Source: Edaphobacter dinghuensis
GTDB taxonomy: Bacteria > Acidobacteriota > Terriglobia > Terriglobales > Acidobacteriaceae
Assembly: GCF_014640335.1 (NCBI RefSeq)
Contig: NZ_BMGT01000002.1
Coordinates: 1,240,001-1,304,000, forward strand
Reading direction: 5' to 3'
DNA length: 64,000 nucleotides
The notes below the pieces were generated by a model, which ran no database searches, was not told the DNA's origin, and saw only the letters and a program-made list of their open reading frames with translations. Position 1 is the stretch's first letter; each line of letters begins with the position of its first letter. Below, in pieces: positions 1 to 8,709 of the stretch. Made by a program: the position numbers and the translations under genes.

Positions 1-2
1 TG

Positions 3-179
3 ATGCGGCGCGTCACCGAGCAGAATGTTCTGCTGCAGATTCAGCATCTGCGAACACATCCTTCGGTCGCCGCGGCCATTGCGCGCAAGGAGCTGACCAT
101 CTCCGCATGGGTGTATGAGATCGGCACAGGCGAGGTACGCATCTGCGAAGACGGCATTGAATTCGTACCGGTTGTTTAA
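3..179 (+). CDS. beta-carbonic anhydrase, C-terminal fragment (5' end outside window)
   Basis: The 58 codons up to the TAA at 177-179 read as the C-terminus of a beta-class carbonic anhydrase. The segment NVLLQIQHLRTHPSVAAAIA followed by WVYEIGTGEVRICED matches the family's last helix and strand, where a conserved 'THP.V' and 'GW.YDI.TG' occur. The enzyme interconverts CO2 and bicarbonate. The zinc ligands (Cys-Asp/His-Cys) lie upstream and cannot be checked. The first in-frame ATG at 3 is internal to the protein, not its start. A strong terminator follows within 20 bases, so this is the end of a transcript. Confidence 0.75.
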   Translation: MRRVTEQNVLLQIQHLRTHPSVAAAIARKELTISAWVYEIGTGEVRICEDGIEFVPVV

Positions 180-197
180 GCGACGGCAACATCTCCC

Positions 198-223
198 AAA
201 GGCCCCGGTTCGCTGGGGCCTTT
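198..223 (+). terminator. Rho-independent terminator after carbonic anhydrase gene
   Basis: A GC-rich hairpin (AAAGGCCCC / GGGGCCTTT) with a short loop lies directly downstream of the carbonic anhydrase stop and is followed by a pyrimidine-rich tract. It can also serve the leftward corA transcript. Confidence 0.75.
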
Positions 224-275
224 GCTCTTTCTGCAAGCCAGTTATCCCGCTGTTTGTGTTTTTGTGATGTGCAGC

Positions 276-1145
276 TTAGAACCACTTCAGCTTGCGCAAT
301 ACGACCAGCAGCACGGTTGTACACAATACAGTAATGCCGCCGACATAAAACGCTCCGTGAGCGGAGTCTTCAAAGGGCAAGCCCTTGAGGTTCATGCCGT
401 AGATGCCCGAGATGGCGAGAACGGGCAGCGCGAAGGTGCCCAGTACGGTGAGTACCTTCATCACCTCGTTGGTGCGGTTGGCGACGCTCGACAGGTAGAT
501 GTCGAGCGTGTTGTTGAGCAGGTCTCGCTGCGTCTCGACGGAATCGAGCAGGCGCGCCAGATGATCGTAGATGTCGCGCACATAGGACTGGTGCTCGGCG
601 TCGATGATCGAGCCTGAATCGCGCTGAAGGTGCAGCGTAGCATCGCGAGTATTGACCAGCACACGGCGCAGCTCGATCAGCTCGCGCTTAATGGCGAAGA
701 TATTCTGCAGCACCTCGGGCGAGGGCGAATCGACGACGATGTCTTCGAGATCGTCGATGCGATCGTCGAAGTGGTCGATAGCAGGAAAGTACAGATCGAC
801 GATGGTGTCGAGGATGAGATAGAGCAGTCTGCCCGGGTTGTCGTCGGAGCCGTCACGCCGCGCGCGGGACAACGCCTCGGCAGTGGAGGAGCATTTGGGA
901 TCGGCGATGGTGATGAGAAAGTCTTTGCCCGCAAACAGGTCGATAGTCGCGAAGGTCGGCATCTCCGGGTCGCCTTCGAGATGGACAGGCTTGAAGACAG
1001 CAAAGGTGTAGTGGGGAGCGGTGTCGACCTTGACGCTCTCGTTTTCGCTACGGCAGTCCTCAATGTGCAGAGGATGCAGGTTATATTGCTTGGCCAATTC
1101 GTCCAGGCGATGATCGGCGGCGGATTCGAGTTCGTACCAGGGCAT
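276..1145 (-). CDS. corA: CorA family magnesium/cobalt transporter
   Basis: 289 residues. The protein has the CorA layout: a soluble N-terminal alpha/beta domain (about 1-160), a long coiled helix (about 160-235) and two C-terminal membrane helices. The signature YGMN is at 249-252 at the end of TM1, followed by an acidic periplasmic loop and TM2 ending in a basic tail (RKLKW). CorA proteins form pentameric Mg2+/Co2+ channels in the inner membrane gated by cytosolic Mg2+. The length is slightly short compared with typical CorA (about 316). The start is ATG at 1145. It is convergent with the carbonic anhydrase gene and shares no operon with the ABC gene to its right. Confidence 0.9.
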   Translation of the reverse strand: MPWYELESAADHRLDELAKQYNLHPLHIEDCRSENESVKVDTAPHYTFAVFKPVHLEGDPEMPTFATIDLFAGKDFLITIADPKCSSTAEALSRARRDGSDDNPGRLLYLILDTIVDLYFPAIDHFDDRIDDLEDIVVDSPSPEVLQNIFAIKRELIELRRVLVNTRDATLHLQRDSGSIIDAEHQSYVRDIYDHLARLLDSVETQRDLLNNTLDIYLSSVANRTNEVMKVLTVLGTFALPVLAISGIYGMNLKGLPFEDSAHGAFYVGGITVLCTTVLLVVLRKLKWF

Positions 1146-1212
1146 CGGTCAAACACCTTCGACTACACGCTAGGATGACAGACTTTATCCGCGCTGAAAG
1201 AGTACAAAAGGC

Positions 1213-1914
1213 TTAGCCTCTGCCCTTCTCAATCTGCGTGATCTCACCGTCGCGCATGTGCAGGATGCGGTCGGCGATCTGCGCGGCCTCGAGATTATGC
1301 GTAATCATCAGGACAGTCTGCTTGAGATCGCGGCTCGACTTGCGCAGCATCCCCAGCACAGCGTCGGAGTTTTTAGTATCGAGGTTGCCGGTAGGCTCGT
1401 CGGCAAGCACGATGGCAGGCCGGGTAATCAGTGCACGCGCAATCGCCACACGCTGCTGCTCGCCGCCGGAGAGCTCGTTGGGACGATGATCGAGACGGCC
1501 ATCGATGCTGAGCATGTGGGTCAACTGATCGAGAAGCGGCCTGTCGATCTCTTTCTTCGGCGAGCCGAGATTGGCGATGTCGTGGGCGATCTCGATATTG
1601 CCCATGGCCGACAGCGTCGGCAGCAGGTTGAAGCGCTGGAAGACGAAGCCGATCTTGGCGCGGCGCATCTTGGTGCGCTCGGCGTCGTCGAGTGTGGCGA
1701 AATCCACGCCGTCGATGCAGACCGAGCCGCTGGTCGCGTGGGTAAGGCCGCCGAGGATGTAAAAGAGCGTCGATTTACCGGAGCCCGAGGGACCTACGAT
1801 AGCTACAAATTCGCCCGGATCGATGGCAAAGCTGACTTTGCGAAGTGCCGTAACGGCGAGTTTTCCGGAGCGATAGGTTTTGCTGAGGTCCTGCGCGAGA
1901 ATGATGGGTGCCAT
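1213..1914 (-). CDS. ABC transporter ATP-binding protein, LolD/MacB/DevA type
   Basis: 233 residues from the ATG at 1914. A longer reading frame to 2001 exists, but the family N-terminus ([14 protein letters not shown]) begins here. Walker [10 protein letters not shown] is at about 41-49, the Q-loop at 93, signature LSGGEQQ at 148-154 and Walker B IVLADEP at 168-174, with D-loop GNLD after it. This subfamily powers FtsX/MacB-like permeases that extract lipoproteins or export substrates without moving them through the inner membrane. No permease is adjacent. A matching FtsX-type permease lies alone at 18412-19518, and pairing the two is inference. It is divergent from the gene at 1953 with only 38 bases between starts. 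Confidence 0.88.
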   Translation of the reverse strand: MAPIILAQDLSKTYRSGKLAVTALRKVSFAIDPGEFVAIVGPSGSGKSTLFYILGGLTHATSGSVCIDGVDFATLDDAERTKMRRAKIGFVFQRFNLLPTLSAMGNIEIAHDIANLGSPKKEIDRPLLDQLTHMLSIDGRLDHRPNELSGGEQQRVAIARALITRPAIVLADEPTGNLDTKNSDAVLGMLRKSSRDLKQTVLMITHNLEAAQIADRILHMRDGEITQIEKGRG

Positions 1915-1952
1915 GTAGTTACTATGAAGTTTATCGCGAGTGAGGGGTTGGC

Positions 1953-2549
1953 ATGAATTTTCGAGAGTTGCTGCTGCTTGTGCTGGTGGGCTGGACAGCA
2001 ATCGGCGTGATCGGAGTTACGATCTCGCTGCTGCGGCACGAGCGCGCCAAAGCGGTGCGGCACTCGCTGTGGGTCGTCGCTGTCTGGGCAGTCTACATGG
2101 TTATTCTGGTGACAACCTCGCTGACCCAGCCACAGAAGGTCGTGGCCATCGGGCAGGACCAGTGCTTCGACGAGATGTGCTTTGCAGTGACCGGCGTGCA
2201 GGAGCTGCCGGGCTACTTGATTCAGGATGGCAGCCGGTTGATTCGCGTCTCTGTTCGCATCTCCAACCACGGCAAGCAGAAGATGCAGAGTGAAAAGCTG
2301 ATTCAGGCTTATCTGATCGACAAGCAGGGACGGCGATGGGAAGAGTCGACCGCAGTCTCAGGCGTGCGCCTGACTGCGCGGGTTGCAGCCGGAGACTCTG
2401 TGGAGAGCCAGCCGGTGTTCAAAGTGGCAGGCGATGCCACAGGGCTGGTCCTCATCCTGACCCACGGCCAACGCCAGCCGGGAGTGCTCGTCATCGGAGA
2501 TTCCGACAGCCTGTTTCATAAACGGACAGTGGTCTGGCTGGGGCGATAA
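1953..2549 (+). CDS. hypothetical membrane-anchored protein
   Basis: 198 residues. Two hydrophobic segments near the N-terminus (about 5-27 and 39-57) are followed by a beta-rich region of roughly 130 residues (for example IRVSVRISNHGKQKMQSEK and LIQAYLIDKQGRRWEES). That pattern resembles small immunoglobulin-like extracytoplasmic domains of the DUF4352 kind. I do not recognise the family with certainty. The ATG at 1953 is preceded by a GAGGGG-like element. It is divergent from the ABC ATPase and may share its regulatory region. Confidence 0.7.
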   Translation: MNFRELLLLVLVGWTAIGVIGVTISLLRHERAKAVRHSLWVVAVWAVYMVILVTTSLTQPQKVVAIGQDQCFDEMCFAVTGVQELPGYLIQDGSRLIRVSVRISNHGKQKMQSEKLIQAYLIDKQGRRWEESTAVSGVRLTARVAAGDSVESQPVFKVAGDATGLVLILTHGQRQPGVLVIGDSDSLFHKRTVVWLGR

Positions 2550-2614
2550 AGATTCATAAGCCTTATCTATTTAAATAAGTATCGTCGCTATCTCCATTGA
2601 TCGAGATGAGCCCC

Positions 2615-2980
2615 TCAAGCTGGCGTGGAACCGATCATAAGCAGTGAATGCAGCGTCACATCTTCAAGGAAGCTGATTTCGAGACGAATGGTGACCACCT
2701 GTCCCAGCTCTGCGGAAGTAGCGATATTTCTGCGACAGGTACAAAGATCGGTCAGTGCGAGATGGCCAGCGCGGGTCAGTTCCAGACCAGACGATACGAT
2801 GGAGGCGTAGAGATCGACGATGGAGCGAAGCTGGATCTCGAGTCGAATCTCGATCATGCTGGGTGAGAGCGTCTTGCGACAAAGGACCCAGCCTCCGCAG
2901 TCAGCCAGCGCCGCCGTCAAATGGGGGAGCAGGCCTTGCCGCTCTTCGTAGCTGAAGCTCTGTATATCAAGAAGTTGCAT
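2615..2980 (-). CDS. conserved hypothetical protein
   Basis: 121 residues beginning MQLLDIQSFSYEERQGLL. The composition is that of a soluble alpha/beta protein with no signal peptide or membrane segment. The central part (MIEIRLEIQLRSIVDLYASI, then LELTRAGHLALTDLC) shows alternating beta strands and helices. The frame is longer and more protein-like than the competing frames over the same bases. No function is assigned. It is divergent from acpS, with about 210 bases between the two starts. Confidence 0.55.
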   Translation of the reverse strand: MQLLDIQSFSYEERQGLLPHLTAALADCGGWVLCRKTLSPSMIEIRLEIQLRSIVDLYASIVSSGLELTRAGHLALTDLCTCRRNIATSAELGQVVTIRLEISFLEDVTLHSLLMIGSTPA

Positions 2981-3191
2981 CGTATCCTGTAGCCACCGGG
3001 CGAGAAATTTCTGCCGTTAGGCTGTTCATCGGAATAGATCGCGGGAAGCGTGATAGGTTACACCGCACCGTAGTCATGTGACGGCAGAGAGTATCGAGCG
3101 GGCTCGAAAAGGACGCGCACAGTTACTACAGTTACCTTGATTGGAAGGCAGAACCAGTCGTGAGGTTGGACGGGCCACAGGAGATATCGGG

Positions 3192-3569
3192 ATGGTGCTT
3201 GGAGTTGGAACAGATTTAATCGAGATCGATCGGGTGCAGCAAAGCCTGACCCGTTTTGGAGAGCGCTTTATGCATAAGGTCTTTACCGCGGGCGAGATCT
3301 TCTACTGTCAGCAGAAGAAGCACGCCACCGAGAGCTTTGCCGCCCGGTTTGCAGCCAAGGAGGCAGCAGCCAAAGCGCTTGGAACCGGCATTGCACGCGG
3401 CATCGGATGGCAGGAGATCGAGGTGCGCCGCAGTCCCGGCGAGCGGCCTACGCTGCACCTGACCGGCCGCGCCGCAGACCGCGCCCAGGCAATGGGAGTG
3501 CAGCAGTTACACTTGAGCCTCACCCATAACCGCAATGTTGCCATGGCCGTTGTCATTGCAGAGAGTTGA
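3192..3569 (+). CDS. acpS: holo-[acyl-carrier-protein] synthase
   Basis: 125 residues from the ATG at 3192, which has the Shine-Dalgarno AGGAGAT just upstream. The frame extends to 3141, but that extension does not match the family. The protein transfers 4'-phosphopantetheine from CoA to the serine of acyl carrier protein, activating fatty acid synthesis. GVGTDLIEIDR at 4-14 carries the Mg2+-binding Asp, and RFAAKEA at 52-58 carries the second metal ligand (Glu) and catalytic Lys region. SLTHNRNVAMAVVIAE ends the protein as usual for AcpS. Confidence 0.95.
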   Translation: MVLGVGTDLIEIDRVQQSLTRFGERFMHKVFTAGEIFYCQQKKHATESFAARFAAKEAAAKALGTGIARGIGWQEIEVRRSPGERPTLHLTGRAADRAQAMGVQQLHLSLTHNRNVAMAVVIAES

Positions 3570-3731
3570 AACCATTGACACAATTCGTGCATCCATTGAA
3601 AGCAAGCACTTTACGCAATTGAGCAATGGAAGAAGATGTGCCGAACAGCAGACCGGCTGATGTATTCTCTCACTTACCGGGTACCCTGCTGCCTGTGTCG
3701 CATTTCGTTGAAAGAGATTTGAAGGAGAGTT

Positions 3732-4817
3732 ATGCCCAGCCAGCAGGAGGTCAGATGGTCACAGTTGAAAGTGGGCGTGATTGTACTGGTTGCGTCGATC
3801 GTATTAGTGACACTGCTGTTCCTGATGACGAGCGCCTCGGGCTTAGGAGTCTTTTCGCATAAGCTGACAATCCCCGTTTATTTTGAAAACTCAGCCGGCC
3901 TGAAGGAAGGCGCCGCCGTCAATCTCGAAGGTGTCACCATCGGCACGGTAAAGAGCGTTACGGTCGTCAATGATCCTAATCGCAAGCTGACTCCGGTCAG
4001 GGTCATCCTGAAGATCGATGAGAAGTTTACATCGAGTCTTAAAAAGGATTCCAAAGCATCCCTGACTACGGTGGGCGTCCTGGGCGATACGGTTGTCGAT
4101 ATCAACAGCCAGTTTGCCGTCGGTCCTCCGTTGAAAGACGGCGATGAGTTGAAGACGTCGGAGACCCCGAGCCTCACCGATGTCGTCAAAGCCAGCCAGG
4201 GAACCATCGAGAGCCTGAACGTAATTCTGGCGAAGATGAATGTGATCGTCGATAACCTTCAGTCGGGCAAAGGCTCTGTCGGCCAGTTGATCAATAATCC
4301 CGAGCTGTACAACAAAGCCAATGAAACGGTGAACGAGCTGCTGACGCTCGAGAAGAACCTGAACAACGGCCGCGGCTCCATCGGCAAGCTGATGACCGAC
4401 GACACCATGTATAACCGGCTGAACGATGCCGCCGGAAAGCTCGAAAATATTGCCAACGACCTCAACAGCGGTAAGGGCTCGGCGGGAATGTTGCTAAAGG
4501 ATGACTCGCTTTATAAGAACCTGAACTCGACGCTCGTTCATGCCAACTCGATCATGGCGGATGCGGACGCGGGCAAGGGCGGTCTTGGGCTGATGCTGAA
4601 AGATCCAAAGTTCCGGCGTGACCTAAGCAACACGCTGGCGCAGGTCAATACTCTGGTGAGCGGCATCAACGACGGCAAGGGAACGCTCGGCAAGCTGACG
4701 ACCGACGACCAGGCTTACACCAACCTCAACAAGTTGTTGACCGCGAGCACCGATCTGGTAACGACGATCCGGTCGAACCCGAAGAAGTATCTGACCATTC
4801 ATCTGAAGATCTTCTAG
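3732..4817 (+). CDS. MCE/MlaD family protein with C-terminal repeat region
   Basis: 361 residues. An N-terminal signal-anchor (about 15-36) is followed by one MCE domain (about 42-120; IPVYFENSAGLKEGAAVNLEG, then VTIGTVKSV). MCE proteins form periplasmic rings that conduct lipids for Mla-type ABC systems. From about residue 175 a unit of about 45-50 residues recurs four to five times, each copy containing GKGS.G.L..D...Y..LN (for example GKGSVGQLINNPELYNKAN, GRGSIGKLMTDDTMYNRLN, GKGSAGMLLKDDSLYKNLN). The start is ATG with Shine-Dalgarno GAAGGAGAG. No MlaE permease or MlaF ATPase is next to it. A terminator follows. Confidence 0.88.
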   Translation: MPSQQEVRWSQLKVGVIVLVASIVLVTLLFLMTSASGLGVFSHKLTIPVYFENSAGLKEGAAVNLEGVTIGTVKSVTVVNDPNRKLTPVRVILKIDEKFTSSLKKDSKASLTTVGVLGDTVVDINSQFAVGPPLKDGDELKTSETPSLTDVVKASQGTIESLNVILAKMNVIVDNLQSGKGSVGQLINNPELYNKANETVNELLTLEKNLNNGRGSIGKLMTDDTMYNRLNDAAGKLENIANDLNSGKGSAGMLLKDDSLYKNLNSTLVHANSIMADADAGKGGLGLMLKDPKFRRDLSNTLAQVNTLVSGINDGKGTLGKLTTDDQAYTNLNKLLTASTDLVTTIRSNPKKYLTIHLKIF

Positions 4818-4849
4818 ACACCTTTAGTAGATCCAGAGTAGATCCAGAG

Positions 4850-4874
4850 GTCCAGGCTACGGCCTGGACTTTTC
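4850..4874 (+). terminator. Rho-independent terminator after mlaD-like gene
   Basis: Perfect 8-bp stem (GTCCAGGC / GCCTGGAC) with a 4-base loop, followed by a T-rich run. It lies 33 bases after the stop codon. Confidence 0.8.
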
Positions 4875-4998
4875 TTTGCCTGTTCGGTTAATTCGGATCG
4901 GTGTATCCCTACTGTTGATCCACCGCGCTTTGTGCTGCCGAAAGCGCGGTTTATGCTGAATCTACCAATATTGCTTCTTCGGCATTTTGAGGAGACCC

Positions 4999-7083
4999 AT
5001 GACCTATAAATCTTTCGCTGCATTCCTGGTGTTAAGCAGTGGCCTATGTCTCGGCCAGTCTTCGACCCCGGCAAATAAAGCAGATACAGGGCTGGCGCCC
5101 ACATCCGTTCCGAAGAAGCCTATCAGCTTCGATCTGTCGGGAATCGACAAGACCGCCGATCCCTGCACCGACTTCTATCAATACGCTTGCGGCAACTGGA
5201 AGAAGGAGAATCCCATTCCTGCCGACCAGACGCGGTGGGGCCGCTTCAACGAGCTGGCCGAGCGCAACAACTATCTCCTCTATCAGGACCTGAAATCAGC
5301 AGCCGATGCTCCGAAGACTCCGCTGCAAAAGAAGTATGGCGACTTCTTTGCAGCCTGCATGAACGTGGATCTCGCCAATCAGCTTGGCGCCAAGCCGATA
5401 GAACCGGCGCTCAAGACCATCGCCAACTGGAACGACAAAAAAACGCTGGCCACGCTGCTGGGCACGATGGAGGACAAGTACGCGATTGGCTTCTTCTTCA
5501 ACTTCGGCTCCGAGCAGGACCAGAAAGACTCGACCCGGCAGATTGGCGCGCTGGATCAGGGTGGTCTTGGCCTGCCCGATCGTGACTACTATCTCAATCA
5601 GGACGAGCGCTCCAAGACTCTACGCGAGCAATACGTCGCGCATGTGACGAAGATGTTCGTTCTGCTTGGCGACACTCCCGCCCAGGCCGCTACCGAGGCG
5701 CAGAACGTGATGACGGTTGAGACCGCGCTGGCGCAGGGCTCGATGGCCCGCGTCGAACGTCGCAATCCTGCCAATGTCTATCACGTCATGACCATTGCCG
5801 AGTTGCAGACCATGACTCCCGACTTTAACTGGAAGGTCTACCTCGACGCTAAAAAAGAGGGCAGCCTTGAGACCGCCAACATCGTCTCGCCCGGCTTCTT
5901 CAAGGCAATGCAGCAGCAGATCGACAACACCAGCATCGACGCCCTGAAGAGCTACATGCGCTGGCATACAGTCCATCGCTTAGCGGCCAACCTCAGCGCG
6001 CCTTTTGTTGAAGAGAACTTCAACTTTTACGGAGCAACTCTGACCGGTCAGAAAGAGATCACGCCGCGCTGGAAGCGCTGCACCGCTGCCACTGATCGCG
6101 CCATGGGCGAGGCCGTTGGGCAGGACTGGGTAGCTAGAAACTTTCCTCCAGCAGCCAAGGACAATATGGACAAGTTGGTCCATGCGCTTGAGGCATCGCT
6201 CGGACAGGACATCCAGCATCTTGACTGGATGAGCGATGCCACCAAGGCGCAGGCGCAGAAAAAACTTGAGGCATTCCGTCAGAAGATCGGCTATCCCGAC
6301 AAGTGGCGCGACTATTCATCACTGACCGTCAAGCGTGACGATCCCGTCGGCAACGCCGAGCGTGCCAGCGCCTTTGCCGATCGCCACGACCTGAACAAGA
6401 TCGGCAAGCCCGTCGACGAGAAGGAGTGGGACATGACGCCACCAACGGTCAACGCCTATTACAACCCGGCGATGAACGACATCAACTTCCCTGCCGGAAT
6501 CCTGCAGCCGCCGTTCTACGACTTCAAGATTGATCCGGCGGTAAACTTTGGAGGCATCGGCATCGTCATCGGCCACGAGATGACGCATGGCTTTGACGAT
6601 CAGGGCAGCCAGTACGATGCACAGGGCAACGTGCGTAGCTGGTGGACGCCCGAGGACAAGAAGAAGTTCGACGAGCGCACCGATTGCGAGGTGAAGGAGT
6701 ACGACAACTTCGAGGTCGCTCCTGGCCAGAAGCTGAACGGACGCCTGACCCTGGGCGAGAACACCGCTGACAACGGCGGTCTCCGCATCGCCTACGCCGC
6801 TCTGATGAGCACTCTGGCTGAAGAGAACAAGTCGACCGGCAAGTCGGTGAATGACAAGATCGACGGCTACACTCCGGCGCAACGTTACTTCATCTCCTGG
6901 GGACAGGTCTGGTGCGAAAACACCCGCGAACAGGCCGCTCGTCTGCGCGCCAAGACCGATCCGCACTCGAGCGGCCAGTGGCGCGTCAACGGAAGTGTGC
7001 AGAACTTCGACGAGTTCGGCAAGGCGTTTGGCTGCAAGGTCGGCCAACCGATGATGCCGGTGAATAGCTGCCGCGTCTGGTAA
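4999..7083 (+). CDS. M13 family (neprilysin-like) secreted metallopeptidase
   Basis: 694 residues from the ATG at 4999, which is preceded by GAGGAG; the frame could begin at a TTG at 4987 but has no ribosome site there. A signal peptide (about 1-20, ending LCLGQS) indicates export. After the N-terminal peptidase_M13_N region (DPCTDFYQYACGNW) the catalytic domain shows NAYYNP, zinc motif HEMTH at about 526-530 with Glu527 catalytic, and the second motif ENTAD at about 587-591 supplying the third zinc ligand. The C-terminus CRVW is the classic neprilysin ending. These enzymes are zinc endopeptidases that trim peptides in the cell envelope. Monocistronic, between two terminators. Confidence 0.95.
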   Translation: MTYKSFAAFLVLSSGLCLGQSSTPANKADTGLAPTSVPKKPISFDLSGIDKTADPCTDFYQYACGNWKKENPIPADQTRWGRFNELAERNNYLLYQDLKSAADAPKTPLQKKYGDFFAACMNVDLANQLGAKPIEPALKTIANWNDKKTLATLLGTMEDKYAIGFFFNFGSEQDQKDSTRQIGALDQGGLGLPDRDYYLNQDERSKTLREQYVAHVTKMFVLLGDTPAQAATEAQNVMTVETALAQGSMARVERRNPANVYHVMTIAELQTMTPDFNWKVYLDAKKEGSLETANIVSPGFFKAMQQQIDNTSIDALKSYMRWHTVHRLAANLSAPFVEENFNFYGATLTGQKEITPRWKRCTAATDRAMGEAVGQDWVARNFPPAAKDNMDKLVHALEASLGQDIQHLDWMSDATKAQAQKKLEAFRQKIGYPDKWRDYSSLTVKRDDPVGNAERASAFADRHDLNKIGKPVDEKEWDMTPPTVNAYYNPAMNDINFPAGILQPPFYDFKIDPAVNFGGIGIVIGHEMTHGFDDQGSQYDAQGNVRSWWTPEDKKKFDERTDCEVKEYDNFEVAPGQKLNGRLTLGENTADNGGLRIAYAALMSTLAEENKSTGKSVNDKIDGYTPAQRYFISWGQVWCENTREQAARLRAKTDPHSSGQWRVNGSVQNFDEFGKAFGCKVGQPMMPVNSCRVW

Positions 7084-7102
7084 ATCCCATCAGCCCCGAC
7101 AC

Positions 7103-7130
7103 AGGCCCGGACTTCGGTCCGGGCCTTTTT
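7103..7130 (+). terminator. Rho-independent terminator after M13 peptidase gene
   Basis: Perfect 10-bp stem (AGGCCCGGAC / GTCCGGGCCT) closed by a TTCG tetraloop and followed by a T run, 20 bases after the stop codon. Confidence 0.9.
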
Positions 7131-7316
7131 ACGCCGCAAAACGGGTCTAGTGGTCTAACCGGTGGCTGGCGGCCAGAAACTTCGGCAAGGAATGCGTTGC
7201 GGGAAGTGGCATAAAGTCGCAACAGCTTCTACAATTGGCGAAGGAATCGTATCCCTACAGAGTTGCTCGCGGCAGAAGGTGATCGAACAAGATTACTGGC
7301 GAGGTTAAGGAAGCGC

Positions 7317-8600
7317 ATGAAGTTGAGCAGGATTGGCCGGGTTTCAATGGCCTTGGTAGTGTCCGTAGCGATGGGTTTGGGCATGACGGCGTGCGGTGGC
7401 GGCACCGTCGGTTTCATGTGGGTTCTTGGCACGCAGTATAACCAGATCGCCGGTTTCAAGATCGACGACTACACGGGCAACCTGACGGATGTTCCGCATG
7501 AGCCCTTCACCTCGGGCGGCTCCAATCCCGTCTCTCTCGTCGTAAGGCCCGGTGGACGATATCTCTATGTCGTCAACGAGGGCGTTACCGCGACGTCGGG
7601 CAATAACTCAGGAACGCAACAGTGCGGCACCAACGGCAGCGGCATCGCTGAGTTCAGCGTCGGCGGCGACGGCGTGTTGACCTTCCAGCAGTGCTTCGCC
7701 AGCCAGGGCTCGACTCCTGTGTGGGCGCAGATGGACAGCACCGGCTCCTACCTTTATGTTCTCGACCAGGTCGCACCCACTGCGGATTGCAGCACGGGCG
7801 CACCGGCTTCGGGCTGCTTCGGCGACATCACCGTATTCTCGGTCGCCAACGATACTGGCCGTCTGACGCTGGTACCGAACAAGCAGGTCAAGAACGCGGA
7901 CGGCACTCAGCTCACCTACTTCCCGGTCGGCAACACCCCCATCATGATGAAGGTTGCGGGCGGCGGATGCTTGTTCACGGTGGACTCGGGCGACCAGACG
8001 GTCTTCCCGTACAGCATCGGCACGGCTGGCCAGCTGACCCTGCCCACCAACACCACCATTCAAACCGGCGCAGGCAAGCTGACCTCGATCAATGCCGGCT
8101 CCACCTATGTCTACCTGACGGACGCGGCTGCTACCTCCGACAGCCCCGGCGGCTACATCCTGCCTTACACGGTCGGCACTGGTTGCGCTCTGAACACGCT
8201 GACCGGCGGCAAGGTGGCAAACCTGCCCCAGACGGCAAATCCCGTTTACACGCTGGTCGACAGCACCAACAAGTACCTCTATGTTGCCAACCAGTCGTCA
8301 AGCAACTCGAACGCGCCGGCCTACAGCACGATCTCGGCGTACACCATCGACGGAACGACCGGCAAGCTGCAGGAGATTCCTGATACCGGCAACAATCCCT
8401 ACCAGGTTGGCGCTGGCCCGGTGTGCATGGTCGAAGATCCTTCGAACCAGTACCTGTACACATCGAACAACGTCGACGGCACGGTTACCGGGTTCAATCT
8501 CGACAAGAGCACCGGCGAACTCTCGAACCTGAGACGAGGCTCGAAGTTCACCGCGACAGGGCTTTCGACCTGTCTCGCAGTCAGCGGAAATGTTAACTAG
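7317..8600 (+). CDS. lactonase-like beta-propeller lipoprotein (copy 1)
   Basis: 427 residues from the ATG at 7317; a TTG at 7263 in frame lacks support. The N-terminus is a lipoprotein signal with lipobox LGMTAC, Cys about 25. The mature part is a seven-bladed propeller of the lactonase/YVTN type: recurring blades of the form 'YLYVVN...SVGGDGVLTF' and 'KYLYVANQSSSNSN...SAYTIDGTTGKLQEI'. Family members include 6-phosphogluconolactonase, but most bacterial lipoprotein versions have no proven activity. The next gene is a paralogue in the same direction, 109 bases away, without an obvious terminator between them, so they may be co-transcribed. Confidence 0.85.
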   Translation: MKLSRIGRVSMALVVSVAMGLGMTACGGGTVGFMWVLGTQYNQIAGFKIDDYTGNLTDVPHEPFTSGGSNPVSLVVRPGGRYLYVVNEGVTATSGNNSGTQQCGTNGSGIAEFSVGGDGVLTFQQCFASQGSTPVWAQMDSTGSYLYVLDQVAPTADCSTGAPASGCFGDITVFSVANDTGRLTLVPNKQVKNADGTQLTYFPVGNTPIMMKVAGGGCLFTVDSGDQTVFPYSIGTAGQLTLPTNTTIQTGAGKLTSINAGSTYVYLTDAAATSDSPGGYILPYTVGTGCALNTLTGGKVANLPQTANPVYTLVDSTNKYLYVANQSSSNSNAPAYSTISAYTIDGTTGKLQEIPDTGNNPYQVGAGPVCMVEDPSNQYLYTSNNVDGTVTGFNLDKSTGELSNLRRGSKFTATGLSTCLAVSGNVN

Positions 8601-8709
8601 CTGGCAGTATTGCAGCTAAAGACACAGGACAGGGTGTCTGTACGAGCCCTGAATTGTTTTTGAATCAGCAGAAGCGGGCGGAAACGATTTGCCCCGGAGC
8701 CAGGTAAGC

